Positions 25,623 through 38,457 are shown, counted from the stretch's first letter. The stretch is DNA of 64,000 nt from Massilia violaceinigra (GCF_002752675.1 NZ_CP024608.1:4278001-4342000), one strand, 5' to 3'. The notes: generated from the sequence alone by a model not told the origin. Made by a program: numbers and translations.

Positions 25623-28600
25623 GCGGCAAGATCCCGTCTGGATGCGCGCAAGGCGGCGTTAAAGGTGGCGCTGAAGGCGGGGTGGTGCAGGATGTCGTCA
25701 TGGTCGCCCGGCACATGCACGTGATGCGCGGCGGCCACGCTGTGGCGTGCCCAGTGCATTGGAAGGTCAGGCTGCCCGGCCAGGGTCGCCTCGGCCCACC
25801 ACAGATGCAGTTCGGCCGACACGGTGGGCGGCGCGAAAGAGGCGACCCACTGGCGCGCATGTTCCATGGCGTCGAGCGTGGCGGCAACGATGGCCGCCGA
25901 CGACTTCAGGGCCATGTTATGCGCGGGGCACCATTCGTCGAACGCGCGGCGCAGTTGCGCCATTTTGCCCATGCCCGCATCCAGTGCGCTCAGTGCGGCG
26001 AGCGCGCCGTGCGCGCTCGCCAGCCGGCGGCAGCTTTCGTCGGTCAATTCCTGCGCTACCAGTTGCAGCAGTTCGTCGTTGCTCAAACCCTCGTCGCCCG
26101 GGTCGAAGCTGCTGTCGACAATGGCCAGCATGCCGACGCAATCGCCTCCTTGCTCGATCACGCTGGCCATTTCCAGGGCCAGCAGCCCGCCCATCGACCA
26201 GCCGCACAGGAAATAGGGGCCGTGCGGCTGCACGCTTTTCACCTGGCCCAGGTAGCGCTGCGCGAGGTGTGCCAGGCTTGCCTGTTCCGGACCCACGCCA
26301 TGCGGCAGGACGATGCCGTAAGCGGCCTGGCCCTCCGGCAGCGACGCGATCAGAGGGGCGTAGTGCTGCACGTCGCCGGCTGGGCGGTGCAGGAAGAACA
26401 CGGGCGGATGATGCCCATCGCCGCTACGCAGCGGCAGCAGCGAGGACGCATCCGATGACGGTGCAAGCTGCGCCGCCAGCGAGCGGATGGTCGGATTGCG
26501 GAACACTGCGCCGACAGGGATGTCGCTTCCCATGGTGGACTTAATAAGATGCACCAGCCGTACGACCAGCAGCGAGTGGCCGCCCAGGGCAAAGAAGTCG
26601 TCGTCGGCTCCAGGCGCCTCGCAGTCCAGCAGCTGTTGCCACAACTGGGCCAGTTGGCGCTCGGAGGGTGTGGTGGGGGCCGCATAGGGCGGGCGCTGGT
26701 GGCTGGCGCGCAGGGCCAGCAGGGCCTTGGCGTCAACCTTGCCGTTGGCGTTGCGCGGCAGGCTGGCCAGCACCTGGATATCGGCCGGTATCATGTAGTC
26801 CGGAAGCCGCAGCGCAAGTGCGGTGCGCAGCGCGGCAAGGTCGGTCTTGTTGCGCGTTTCGATGAAGCCGCGCAGCAGCGTTGCGCCGTCGCGCGTCTCG
26901 GCAAGCGCCATCGCCAGCGAGGCGCCGCTGGCATCGCGCAGCGCCGATTCGATTTCACCAAGCTCGATCCGGTAGCCGCGTACTTTGACCTGCGCATCGG
27001 CGCGGCCGGCGAATATCAGCGTGCCATTCTGGTCAAGGTAGCCGATATCGCCGCTGCGGTACAGCCGCTCGCCGTCCAGCAGTGGGTGCGAGGCGGTGAT
27101 GAATTTCTCCGCGCTCAGTTCTGGACGATCCGCATAGCCGGGACTCAGACCCGGACCGGCAATGTGGATCTCGCCCAGCATGCCGCGCGCGGCCGGCGCA
27201 CCATCGTCATCGAGCACGTAGACCCGGGTGTGCGCAATGGCGCGGCCGATGGCCACCGGCTCCTGCAACAGCGCCACGCTGCACCAGACCGATGCCTCGG
27301 TAGGGCCGTATTCGTTATACAGCCGCGCCTGGGGCCAGGCGCGGTGGTGAGCCTGCACCAGCGCGGGCGGGCATGTTTCACCGGCCACGATGACGGTCGA
27401 CAGCGCCGCTGGCGGGGTCCCGGGCTGCTCAAGCAGCAGGGCGTACAGCGAGGGCAGGGCCAGCATGTGCGTGACCGCGCCGGAGCGGATGATGTGTGCA
27501 AGGCGGGCCGGATCCTTTTGATCGTCCTGGCTGCAGATCACCAGCGTGCCGCCTTGCGCCAGGCTCCAGAACAGGCCTGCGATTGAACTGTCGAACGCAA
27601 ATGAGGACAGCAGCAGGAATTTGCGCACCGGATCGGGGTAGTAGGCCACCCTTGCGGCCAGCGAATGCAAGGCGTTGGCGTGGGTGATCTGCACACCCTT
27701 TGGCTGGCCGGTGCTGCCGGAGGTGTAGATCAGATAGGCGCAGTCCTGCCTTGCGCCAGGAGCGACTGGTACGTCAACCGGCGCTGACGCAGGCAAGGTA
27801 TCGATGACAAGGGCGCGCGCTTGCAGGTGCGGCGCCAACGTCGCCAGCAGCGAACTGTGGGTGATGATGACCGGTGCGTGGCAATCTTCGAGGATGAATT
27901 GCACGCGCTGCGCCGGATAGCCGGGATCGACCGGAACGTAGCAGGCGCCCGCCTTGAAAATGGCCAGCATGGCGACCACCGCGTCAATGTCGCGCGGCAG
28001 CAGGTGCACGACCCTGGACTGCGGCGCCAAGCCACGCGCCAGCAAATGCTTGGCCAACACCGTCGAGCGCTCATCGAGTTCGCGGTAACTCAGTTGGCCG
28101 CTCGCGCCTTCGACGGCCGGCAGGTCCGCATGCGCGGACACTTGCTCGCTGAAGCACTGCGCCAGGGAGCCGAGCGCATTGATGGCGTCATAGCGTTGCT
28201 GCTGATCGGCGCCGAGCGGCAGGGAGCCGCTTAGTTCGCGGGCCAGTAGCTGCTGTTCGCGCGGGCTGCATGCCGACAGTTCGCGCAAGGGGCGGACGGG
28301 CTGGCGGCATGCGCTGTCGAGCAGGGTTGCCAGCTGATCGCTCAGCAATGCCACGGCGGCGTTGTCATACAGCGCCCGGTTGACATGCCAGCACAGGCCG
28401 GAGTCGCTGGTCTCCAGCAAAATTTGGAACGGTGCGGCCGGGGCGCACACGCGCTCGACGCGCCATCCCGCCTGCGCCAGGGCAGGGCAGGCCGGTGCAA
28501 TCCATCGGAAGCCAAGCGCGAAGGGCTGGTCGAACAGGTCGGCGGGATAGCTGTCGCGCCACTCCGCCAGCAGTGCGCACTGGCGTTCCAGTTCGCCGCA

Positions 28601-29461
28601 CAAGCCGGCAAAGTCCAGCGCGTCCAGACGGCCGGCCGCCAGTGGCAAGGCTTCGCCGTACAATCCAAGCGCGTCGGCCGTGGCGTCGCTGCGCTGCTGC
28701 GCATCGAAGCCGATGGTCAGACGCTCGGCGCCGCTGTGCTGGTGGCACAGCGCGATCCAGGCGGCCAGCAGCACCAGTTCGGGCGCCTGGCCGTTCTCGC
28801 GCGCATAGTCCTTCCAGCGCTGTTCGATGGCCGGATCGAGCGCGCACGGGACCATATCATGCTCGATCACGGCGGCGGCGGCCCCGGGCCGCAGCGGCAG
28901 CGCTTGCGACGACAGGGCCTGGTTGCGAAGCGGCTCCCACAGCGGATGCGGATCGTTCTGGCTTTCCAGCAGCTCGCCGCGCCACGCCGCATAGTCGGCG
29001 TATTGAAGCGCCACATCGGCGAGCGGGCCGCCCTGGTAGACGTCAAGCCAGTCGCGCGCCAACGCCATCATGCTGGCCGAATCGGCCTGAAACGCGGGCA
29101 GCCGCAGGCACAGACGCAGCGTGCCGTCGGCACCGGGTGTCATCTGTACTCCGGGACCCTGGTCATCCGGGTCGAGCCAGGGCATCTCCCCTGAAGGCGC
29201 GATGATTTGCATCGGCAGCGCCATGCCCGGCAACTGCTGGTATGCGGTGCGCAGGATTTCGTGGCGCGCCACGACCTGGGCCAGGCTGGCGCGCAGGCGG
29301 GGCAGATCGACCGGAGCATCGATGCGCAGCCACAGGCTGGCCTGCGGGACGGCGGTGGCGCCGTACGCCTGCTGCCATCGCCACTGGCTGGCCTGCTGGG
29401 GCGACAGGGCATAGCCTTCAAGGACGCCGTCCACAGGTGCCGAAAAATAGGGAGAGTTCAA
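25619..29461 (-). CDS. Terminal NRPS: interface-like domain - A(His?) - T - TE
   Basis: A 1,280-residue terminal NRPS. The start TTG at 29461 has AAAGGA about 7 bases upstream and lies 11 bases after the preceding NRPS stop; no ATG fits. Domains: a condensation-family domain (1 to about 400) whose HHxxxDG is replaced by P-A-F-Q-A-D-S at 122-128; an A domain (about 440-920); a carrier domain with L-G-G-H-S and Ser963; and a thioesterase from about 1010 with G-W-S-M-G (Ser1089). The A pocket reads D-S-A-L-I-A-E-V-W-K, 7 of 10 identical to the classic His code (DSELTAEVCK, from memory). The condensing domain for this module would be the C domain that ends the upstream NRPS. The thioesterase releases the product; whether by hydrolysis or cyclisation cannot be told. 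Confidence 0.92.
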   Translation of the reverse strand: MNSPYFSAPVDGVLEGYALSPQQASQWRWQQAYGATAVPQASLWLRIDAPVDLPRLRASLAQVVARHEILRTAYQQLPGMALPMQIIAPSGEMPWLDPDDQGPGVQMTPGADGTLRLCLRLPAFQADSASMMALARDWLDVYQGGPLADVALQYADYAAWRGELLESQNDPHPLWEPLRNQALSSQALPLRPGAAAAVIEHDMVPCALDPAIEQRWKDYARENGQAPELVLLAAWIALCHQHSGAERLTIGFDAQQRSDATADALGLYGEALPLAAGRLDALDFAGLCGELERQCALLAEWRDSYPADLFDQPFALGFRWIAPACPALAQAGWRVERVCAPAAPFQILLETSDSGLCWHVNRALYDNAAVALLSDQLATLLDSACRQPVRPLRELSACSPREQQLLARELSGSLPLGADQQQRYDAINALGSLAQCFSEQVSAHADLPAVEGASGQLSYRELDERSTVLAKHLLARGLAPQSRVVHLLPRDIDAVVAMLAIFKAGACYVPVDPGYPAQRVQFILEDCHAPVIITHSSLLATLAPHLQARALVIDTLPASAPVDVPVAPGARQDCAYLIYTSGSTGQPKGVQITHANALHSLAARVAYYPDPVRKFLLLSSFAFDSSIAGLFWSLAQGGTLVICSQDDQKDPARLAHIIRSGAVTHMLALPSLYALLLEQPGTPPAALSTVIVAGETCPPALVQAHHRAWPQARLYNEYGPTEASVWCSVALLQEPVAIGRAIAHTRVYVLDDDGAPAARGMLGEIHIAGPGLSPGYADRPELSAEKFITASHPLLDGERLYRSGDIGYLDQNGTLIFAGRADAQVKVRGYRIELGEIESALRDASGASLAMALAETRDGATLLRGFIETRNKTDLAALRTALALRLPDYMIPADIQVLASLPRNANGKVDAKALLALRASHQRPPYAAPTTPSERQLAQLWQQLLDCEAPGADDDFFALGGHSLLVVRLVHLIKSTMGSDIPVGAVFRNPTIRSLAAQLAPSSDASSLLPLRSGDGHHPPVFFLHRPAGDVQHYAPLIASLPEGQAAYGIVLPHGVGPEQASLAHLAQRYLGQVKSVQPHGPYFLCGWSMGGLLALEMASVIEQGGDCVGMLAIVDSSFDPGDEGLSNDELLQLVAQELTDESCRRLASAHGALAALSALDAGMGKMAQLRRAFDEWCPAHNMALKSSAAIVAATLDAMEHARQWVASFAPPTVSAELHLWWAEATLAGQPDLPMHWARHSVAAAHHVHVPGDHDDILHHPAFSATFNAALRASRRDLAA

Positions 29462-29472
29462 TGAAGTTCCTT

Positions 29473-32400
29473 TCAAAGCGTGACAGGCTTGCGGCGTACG
29501 CTGCCGAGCGTGGGGCGGGACGCCGCCTGTGATTGATGCAAGTTCCGCAGTACGCCCTGGACCAGCTGTTCGCACACCTGGCCAACCTGAAGCTGCTCGC
29601 CGCTGACCATCAGGTGCAGGGTGGCCGCGAACAGCGCATCGAGCTGCGCGATGGCGGCGGCATCGTAGCGCTTGCGCGCGTAGTCGTAGACTATCGTGTA
29701 GCTCTCGCCATCGGGAATCACATTGATGAGCAGGTCCAGTTCCGTATCGTGCGGCTCCAGCTCAAGTTCTTCCACGGCCAGTGCGCCCAGCACCAGGTCG
29801 CGCTGCGGTATGTTCTGGAGTATCAGCTTGATCTGGAAAAAAGGCGTCCGGTCCGAATCGCGTTGCGGCAGAAGGTCGGCCACCAGCGCCTCGAACGGCA
29901 GGTCCTGATGCTGGTAGGAGTCGAGCGCGATACGGCGGCAGTCGGCCACCAGGCTCGCGATGGTCTGCTCTCCGTTCAGGCGGCAGCGCAGCACCAGCTG
30001 ATTGACGAAAAAGCCCACCATGGCTTCCGTTTCGCCATGATGGCGATTGGCGACATCGGTTCCGATCACCACGTCGCTGCTGCCCGTTTGCTGGTGCAGC
30101 AGCACGTTCAGCGCTGCATACAGCACCATGAAGGGCGATGCGTTATGGCGTTCGGAAAACTGACGCAGGCCGTGCGACAGCGCGGCTGGCAGCGCGCCGC
30201 GGTGGCGTCCCGCCTCCGCTCCTGGCGCTGCGGTGAAACCTGGAAGCGACAGCGGACCGGGCGCATTCTCGAGCTGCGAACGCCAGTAGTCCAGCTGCTG
30301 TTGCCATGCAGGGCCGGGCAGGTGGCTGCGTTGCCACTGCGCGTAGTCGGCATACTGCAGCGCCTGGGCCATGAGCTCAGGGTCGGCGCCTGCGCACAAC
30401 GCACGGTAGGCGTCAGCCAGGTCGTTCACCAGCAGTGCCAGCGACCAGCCGTCGGCCGCGATGTGGTGGAGCGCGACCGACAGATACGCCTCGGTGTCGT
30501 CCGCCAGCAGCAGTTCGGCACGCAGCAGGGGCGCACGGGCCAGGTCGAAGCCCTGTTCCAGGCCGCTGCGGATGACCTGTTCAATGCTTGCGCGCGGCAT
30601 GCCGCGGCAGTCCCTTACCGGTAGTTCGAAGCGCTCCGCGGCCGCGATGCGCAAGCGGGGCACGCCATCGATGCTGACGAAGGCGGTACGCAGGACTTCA
30701 TGGCGCGCCACCAGCAGCTCGAAGCTGCGGCGCAGGGCCTCGGCGTCGAGCTTTCCTGTCAGGCGCAATGCAAACGGCAGGTTCAGCATGCCGCTTCCCG
30801 GTGCCAGCTGCTCCAGGAACCACAAGCGCTGCTGCGCAAACGACAGCGGAAGTACCGCATCGCGCGATGCTGCCGCAATCGGCGGCAGGACCGCGCCGGC
30901 GCGCGTGGCGGCCAGCGTGTCGAGCACGCCCGCCAATGCCGACAGCGTCGGGTGGTCGAATACCGCGCGCAGCGGCAGGTTGACGGAGAACCCGGCACGG
31001 ATGCGCGACGCCAGCTGCGTCGCCAGCAGCGAATGGCCGCCCAGCGCGAAGAAATTGTCGTGCATGCCGACCTGCTCGACCTTCAGCAGGTTTGACCATA
31101 TCGCCGCCAGGCGCACTTCGCTGTCGCTGCGCGGCGCGATGAGCGGGACGGCGGCGTCCACCTGGCCCGGTACGGGAACCAGGCGGGCCAGCGCGATGCG
31201 GTCAAGCTTGCCGTTGGCGTTCAAAGGCATGTGTTCCAGGCTGACGAACACCTGGGGCGCCATGTAGGCGGGCAGCACTTCCTCAACGAATTCGCGCAGA
31301 TCGGCGCTATCGGCCGTGGCGCCATGTTTGGCCTGCCAGAACGCCACCAGCCGCTGTCCGCCGTCGGCGGCGGGCAGGGCCAGTACCGCAGTCGTGCCAA
31401 CCGCCGGGTGCTGCATCAATCGGCTTTCGATCTCGCCCAGCTCAATCCGATGCCCCTGCACCTTGACTTGCTGATCGCGGCGGCCGAGAAATTCGATGGC
31501 GCCATCGGCGCGGTAGCGTCCCAGGTCGCCGGTCCTGTAGAAGCGGGCACCGGGTTCGAACGGGTGCGCTACGAACACGGCGTCGGTGCGCTGCGGATCG
31601 TTCAGGTAGCCGCGTCCGACGCCAGCGCCGGAGGTGCAGATTTCGCCCGGCACGCCAATCGGCACCATGCGCATCTCCGAATCGAGCACGAAGAGCTGGT
31701 TGTTGGCGGTGGGCCGGCCAACCGGCATGTGCACGCAGTCGGCTTGCGGCGCAGTGTCGATGGCGTGGAAGGCGATGTTGTCGGCACATTCGGCCGGGCC
31801 GTACAGATTCATGAGCGGCACCGCCGGGTAGCGTTCCAGCCAGCGCGTGCACAGAACTGGAGGCAGCGCTTCGCCGATCGACATCAGCCAGCGCAGCGTG
31901 GACAGGCGCGCCGGGTGGACGTCGCTATCGAGCATCGCGCGCAGCATCGATGGAACGATTTCAAGCAGTGTGATGCCATCGTCGTCGATGGCCTGCATCA
32001 AACGTTGCGGGTCGTGCGCGACCGCGTCGGGCAGGATGTGCACCGTTGCCCCGAGCAGTGGCGCCGCCAGGAACTGCCAGACCGAGATGTCAAACGCGGG
32101 CGACGCCGTTTGCGCCAGGCGGTCATGCTCGCCAAGCCCGATGGCTGGCAGCTTTCCGAAGATATTATTGAGCATGCCGCGCTGCTCCACCATCGCCCCT
32201 TTCGGCTTCCCGGTGGATCCCGAGGTGAAGATGACATAGGCCAGGTTGCCGGGTGCGCTGGCCGCCAGGGGCGGCGACGCGTCGCCGTGGTGCGCACAAG
32301 CGCGCGCGTCGAGGCAGACAGGCGCCCTGTCGGTCATTGCCAGTACCTGGTCGGCCAGGGCCGCGCCGTCGCCGGCAACGAGCAGCAGCGGCGCGCCGCT

Positions 32401-35400
32401 CAAGCCGAGCAGCTCGGCCAGACGACGCGGCGGGTGGCTCACGTCGAGCGGCTGGAAGGCGGCGCCGGCTTTCAGGACGCCGATCATCATGGCCAGCAGA
32501 TCGAGACCGCGTTCGGCCATCAGCGCGACGATGGTGTCGGCCTGCGCTCCGCGAGCCAGCAAGGTGTGGGCGATACGGTTGGAGCGCTGGTCGAGCTCCG
32601 CGTAGCTGAGCGAGTGGCCCGAGCACACAGCCGCAATGCGCTCGGGGTGGTGCGACGCGGCCTGCGAGAACAGCTCGGCATAGCTGCGATGGAGCGGGAA
32701 GTCGTGGGCACTGCTGTTCCATGCCGCCATTGCCTGCTGTTCGGCGAGCGGCAGCATGCCGAGTTTGCCGATGGCGCTTTCCGGGCATGCGATCATTTGC
32801 GAAAGCAGTTCGCGCAGATGCCCCATCATGCGGTCCATGGTGGCGGCGCCAAAGCGCGCCAGCTGGTAGGAAATGCGCAGGCCCAAACGTTCACCCGGCA
32901 TCGCCATGACCGTGATGGGGTAGTTGGTATGGCTGCGGTCATGCAGCATGTCGATGTTGGCATCGAGCGCGCCGGCCGCTTCCTGCGCGCCGAATGGCGC
33001 ATTCTCGAACACGACCAGCGTGTCGAACAGCGAGCGTCCGCGTTCGACCGCGCTGCAGCCCTGGATGTCCACCAGGGGCGTGTGTTCGAAGTCGCGCAGT
33101 TCCAGGTTGTGGGCCAGCAGTTGCCGCAGCCAGTCGGCCAGCGGCTGTTCGTCGGGGATCGCCACGCGTAGCGGCAGGGTGTTGATGAACAAGCCAACCA
33201 TCTCCTCGGCGCCCTGCAGATCGGCTGGACGTCCGGCGACGGTGACGCCGAACAGCACTTCGGGCGCGCCGCTGTAGCGCGCCAGCAGCAGCGCCCATGC
33301 GCCCTGGACCCAGGTATTCGGCGTGAGCTGGTGCTGCTGGCAAAGCTGCTGCATGCGCCGGGTCTGGTCGACGCTGAGGAGGGCGTCGACGTCGGCGCAG
33401 CCGCGCGTCGCACCGGCCGGTTCCGGCGCGGCGACAGGAAGGCTGGTCGGTTCGGTGAAGCCGGCCAGTTCGTTCGTCCAGAATGCAGCGGCCGATGCGC
33501 CATCCTGGGCGGCCAGCCACGCAATATAGTCGCGGTACGGGCGCACCGGCCCCAGCGCGGCTGGCTCGCCGCGCAACGCGGCCCGGTACAGGCCAAGCAG
33601 GTCTTCCATCACCAGCCCGAACGACCAGCCGTCGCTGAGAATGTGATGGTAGCTGCGCGCGAGTTCGAATTGATTGTCCGCGAGCTGGAACACGCGCAGG
33701 AAGGTAAGGGGAGCGCGCGCCAGGTCGAAGCCGCGCATCGATTCGGCGGCCAGTTCGGATTCCAGTTGGCGTGACTGTGCATCGGCGTCCAGCATGCGCA
33801 GGTCATGCCATGCGAACGATGGCGCCAGCTCGCGCTGCACGTACTGCACCGGCGCCAGGTCGCCCTGCCACCAGAAAGCGGTACGCAGGATCGGATGGCG
33901 GGCCAGCAATTGGCTCCATGCGGTTTCCAGCGCCGCGCGGTCGAGATGACCTTCCCAGCGATAGCGCTGCTGGACCAGGTACACGCCGCTGTCGGGCGCC
34001 ATCAGCGTATGCAGCAGCATGCCGTGCTGGGTGGGAGCCAGCGGATAGACGTCTTCCACGACGTTCCAGTCCAGCGGCAAGCTGGCCGCGTCCACGCACA
34101 GTGGAAATTCGGACGAGTCGGGGCGCGCTTGCGGGTCTTCGCACAGGGACGCCAGTTCAAGCAGACGGCCGACCATGCGCTCGCCTTTGCCGGTCAGTGG
34201 CCCCTGGCAGTCGAGTACCAGTTGTCCGTGGTTTACGCTGGCGCTGATGTGCAAGGCGTGGCCGCTGGCAGGGGCGCGGCTGGCGGCCAGTGTGGTCTCG
34301 AGGATGGCGTACGGTTCGCGGTGCGAGCCCCAGTCTCCGGTGAAGGCGACGCCGATTTGCGGCGCGGGCAAGGCAAGGAGCGGCTCTTTCAGATAGCTGT
34401 TGTCGGACAAATAGCGAAGCACGCCGTAGTCGCGTTGCGCGCTTGCGAGCTGCGTTTCGATGGCGCGCAGCTGTTCCAGCGGGCTCGATTCGGCAGCCAT
34501 GCGCAGAAAGCATGGGACGTTGTGGGACAGTGCGCCGGCGATGCGCTGATCGCCTGGCCTGCCCGCGGGCAGGTCGATCAGCACGATCTCGCCCGCGAAT
34601 TCGGCGGTCAGCGCCATCGCGATCAGCGTTGGCCAGCCGAGGTGCATGCGTTGGCGCAGGCGTTCCAGCTGCGCCGTCTGGCCGGTGGTCAGCGTGTACG
34701 CTGCCGGTTGGGATACGGCCGATGGGACGTCGACGCGCGCTACGTCGGTCTCGGCGAAACCGAGCCAGTGCTCCCATGCGTCATCGAGGTCGTCTCCATG
34801 GGCATGGCTATCCTGCTGCGCCGCCCACTCGGCGAAGTCGAGCTTCGATGGCGACAATGCCAGCGGCCGCTCGAAAGCGGCCTGCGACAGGGCGAGGTTC
34901 AGGTCCTCAAGCAGGACGGGCCACGATTCTTCGTCCGCCATCAATCCGGGGGCGGCCAGCAGCAGGGCCTGCGATGTTCCCGTATCCAGCAGCCAGGCCT
35001 GGAGACCGGCAACCGGGGCGGCCAAAGCGGCGAGGGCGCTTGCGTCGTCGAGCATGGCTGGCGCTACCTGCCGTTGCTGAACCGCTGCTGCTGTTGCGGC
35101 CAGGCTTTGGCGCCACTCGCCGCGCGCATCCTGGGCAATCTGCAGTTGGAGGCATTGATGGCGAGCGCACAGCGCCGCAAGCGCCACCTTCAGATGCTCC
35201 AGCGTTACCGGGCGTTCCAGGGCGATGCAACGCCAGGTGGCGGGAGGGACGCCATGTTCAAGGCGCGCGCGCTGGCCCGCGGAAAGCGGCAGTGCCCGGG
35301 TAGGCTCAGGTGCCGCGTCGGGCAAGCCCGATGATAAATGCGCGCTCAGTTGCGCCACGCTCCGGTGCGCGAACAGCTGCTTGGGTGTGATCTTGATGCC

Positions 35401-38400
35401 GTTCTGATTTGCCCTCGCAATGATTTGCAGGCTCAGGATGGAATCGCCGCCCAGCTCAAAGAAGTCGTCGTCGATGCCGATCTGGTCGCGTTTCAACACG
35501 TTCTGCCAGATGTCCGCCAGCGTTGCTTCCAGGTCGTTACGCGGCGCGATATGCTGGCGGGCCGACGACGCGCGGCTGTCCGGCAACGGCAATGCGCGCG
35601 TATCCGGCTTGCCGTTGGCGGTGAGGGGAATCGCGTCGAGCTGGATGAAGGTGGACGGGATCATGTGTTCCGGCAGGCGCGCCGCAAGGTCGCTGCGCAG
35701 TTTGTCGGACGACAGGGAGCCATTGGCGACGACATACGCCAGCAGGCGGGGGCCCTGGTCCGGCACTTCCGCAAGGCGCGCAAGCACCTGTACGATATGC
35801 GGCGACAGCTGCCGGATCTGCGCTTCGACTTCACCGAGTTCCACGCGATGGCCGCGGATCTTGACCTGGCTGTCCACGCGTCCAATGAATGCCAGCTCGC
35901 CATTGGCCAGCCAGCGTACGCGGTCGCCGGTGCGGTACATGCGCCGGGCGCCGCCGGCAAACGGATCGGCAACGAAGCGCTCCGCCGTCAATGCGGGCGC
36001 GCCCAGGTAACCCGTGGCAAGCGCTTCTCCGCCTATGTACAGCTCTCCCGGAATACCCATGCCGACCGGCTTGCGCTCGTCGTCCAGTACATACAGGCGA
36101 CGGTTGGGAAGCGGTTTGCCGAGCGGGATGGCGGCATCGAAGGCATGGCCGTCGAGCCGGTTGACGATGGCGCCCACCGTGCTTTCGGTCGGGCCGTAGT
36201 GGTTGAAGATGCGCAGCGCTGGCGCCAGCGCGGCGATTTGACCCAGAAGTGCCGATTCGAACGCCTCGCCTCCGAAGACCAGCGTGTGGCGGGGAAGCAG
36301 ATCGGCCGATGCATGCGCCGCCAGCAGGCCGCGCAGATGGCTCGGCGTGATTTTAAGGACGTCAACCTGCTCGCGCCGCATGAAGGCCGCCAGGGCGGCT
36401 GGCTGGAATGCGGTGTCTTCGTCGACCAGAACCAGCGTGCCGCCGCCGCACAGGGCGCCGAACAGCTGCGTGTGGCCAAGGTCGGCCGCGATGGTCGACA
36501 CCAGCGCGAAGCGGCTTGCCGGTGGCAGGGCCAGCGTGTGCAGCACCCCATGGACATAATCGACGATGGCGCGGTGCGGCAGCAAGACACCTTTGGGCTG
36601 GCCGGTGGAGCCGGACGTGTAGATCAGGTAGGCCGCATGGTCCGGATGCAGTGATGCGATTTGCGGCCGGACGTCGTGCCCGGTGATCGATGCGAGACGG
36701 ATGGTGGCGAGTGGCGTCGGCGGGTTCCAGTCATCCTGGCAGATGACGTAGCGCGCGCCGCTGTCGGCCAGCAGGCCGGCCAGGCGGGCCGGCGGCTGTT
36801 TCAAGTCGAGCGGAAGGTAGCAGCCGCCAGCCTTGAGCGTGGCGAGCATCGCAACGACGAATTGCGGCGAGCGCTCCAGCGCAATCGCCACGACCTCCCC
36901 GGCTTCAAGACCCAAACCGAGAACATGGTTCGCCAGCCGGTTTGCTTGCGACTCAAGTTCCGCATAACTGATCGTCCCTGCGGGACTCGTCACGGCCGCC
37001 TGTTGCGGCGCTACGTCGGCATGGCGCTCGAACAGCTGGTGCAGGCAGCATGCCGGCGCGTCCAGCGGCGTTCCGGTTCCCCACGCGATCAGGCGATCCT
37101 GTTCGATGGCATCGGCGCGGGCCAGCTCCTGGACCGGGGTGAGGGCATGGGCGGGCATGGCGCGCAACTGCGCGTGCAAACGCGCGATCATGGCGCGCAC
37201 TTCGGTCTCGCCGAGGCGGGAGCGGTCGTAGCTGAGCGTGAGCTCCAGCCGTTCACCCGGTGCGACGATCAGCGACAGCGGATAGTTGTTGCGGCCCTGG
37301 GTCAGTGTGACGCTGCCGGTGTCCGGCGCTTCATCGCCGGTGCTGAACGTCAGCCCGCCCGCGCCGCTGCCGAGCGCTTCATCGAGGGGGAAGTTTTCGA
37401 AGACGAGAATCGATTCAAACAGGCTTTGCCCGGATGCGATGGCACTGTAGTTGCGCAGTTTGGACAATGGCGTGTATTCAAACTGGCGCAGTTCGATGTT
37501 GGCGTCTTGAATGCGGCGCAGCCACTCGCCCAGAAGCGGGCGGTCGGACCAGCCAGTGCGCAGCGGCAGCGTATTGATGAACAGGCCGACCATGTCGTCG
37601 GACCCCTGCAAGGCATCCGGCCTGCCGCCCGAGGTCACGCCAAAAAGCACTTCTTCGCGTCCGGCGTAGCCGCCCAGGAGTAGCGCCCATGCGCCCTGTA
37701 CAACCGTGTTGAGTGTGACCTGGAGCGTGCGCGCGAGCGCGGCGATGGCTTCTGTTTCCTGGTCAGAGAGCAGCAGATGCTGTTCGGCGCAGGGCGCGCC
37801 GGCCGGAACCTCACGGCTTGCCACCAATGCCGGCAATGGCGTCGGTTCGGTGAAGTCATGCAGCTGGCCGCGCCAGTAGGTTTCCGCAGCGCCGGCGTCC
37901 TGCTCCGCCAGCCATCCAATGTAGTCGTGATAGGCGCGCACGGGTGCCAGGGCAGGGCTGGCGCGGCGGCTCAGGGAACCATAGATATCCAGCCAGTCGC
38001 GCAGCGCAAGGCCAACGCTCCAGCCATCGAGCAGGATATGGTGGAAGGTCCACACCATGTGCCATCGCTGTTCGGCCATGCGTACCAGGCAAATGCGCAT
38101 CAGCGGCGCCTCGTCGAACGCGAAGGCCGCGTTGCGCTGTTCGAGTTCCAGCGCGGACAGCGCCTGGCCGGCGTCCGCGCGGGTGCGCCAGTCCAGTTGC
38201 GTTAGCGGGAGCGGCAGTTCGGTGTGGACGACCTGAAAAGCGTCATCCAGGTCCTCCCACACGAAGCCGGTGCGTAGTACCGCATGGCGTGTCATCAGCT
38301 GGCGCCACGCATCGGCGAACACTGTGGCGTCGAGAGCTCCCTCGATGGCCAGGCTGACCTGCTGGTGGTACACGCGCGATGCCGGATCGTAGTTCTGATG

Positions 38401-38453
38401 AAACAGCAGTCCCTGTTGCAAGGGTGACAGGGAGTAGACGTTCTCGATATTCT

Positions 38454-38457
<4 letters not shown>
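29473..38457 (-). CDS. NRPS: C - A(Asp) - T - interface-like - C - A(Dab/Orn-like) - T - C
   Basis: A 2,994-residue NRPS. The start ATG at 38457 overlaps the previous stop by four bases. Domain order: C1 (1 to about 430, H-H-I-L-L-D-G at 139-145); A1 (about 460-950), pocket D-L-T-K-V-G-H-V-G-K, a standard Asp code; T1 with G-G-D-S (Ser1006); an E-like condensation-family domain (about 1060-1480) without catalytic histidines, P-G-L-M-A-D at 1170-1175; C2 with Y-H-H-I-L-S-D-G-W; A2 (about 1950-2420), pocket D-I-W-E-M-I-L-D-N-K, similar to diaminobutyrate-type pockets but not identical; T2 with G-G-H-S (Ser2476); and C3 with H-H-I-A-A-D-G-W, which has no A domain after it. C3 should condense onto the His-type module of the next protein. 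C1 follows an epimerase and should accept a D residue. Confidence 0.94.

Noticed and set aside
31231..33171. Plus-strand frame of 646 codons, and similar ones at 33805-35334, 48042-50063 and 50990-53815
   Set aside because: Shadows of NRPS genes on the minus strand; their composition is typical of antisense frames (rich in Gln, Arg, Gly, His) and no motifs are seen.
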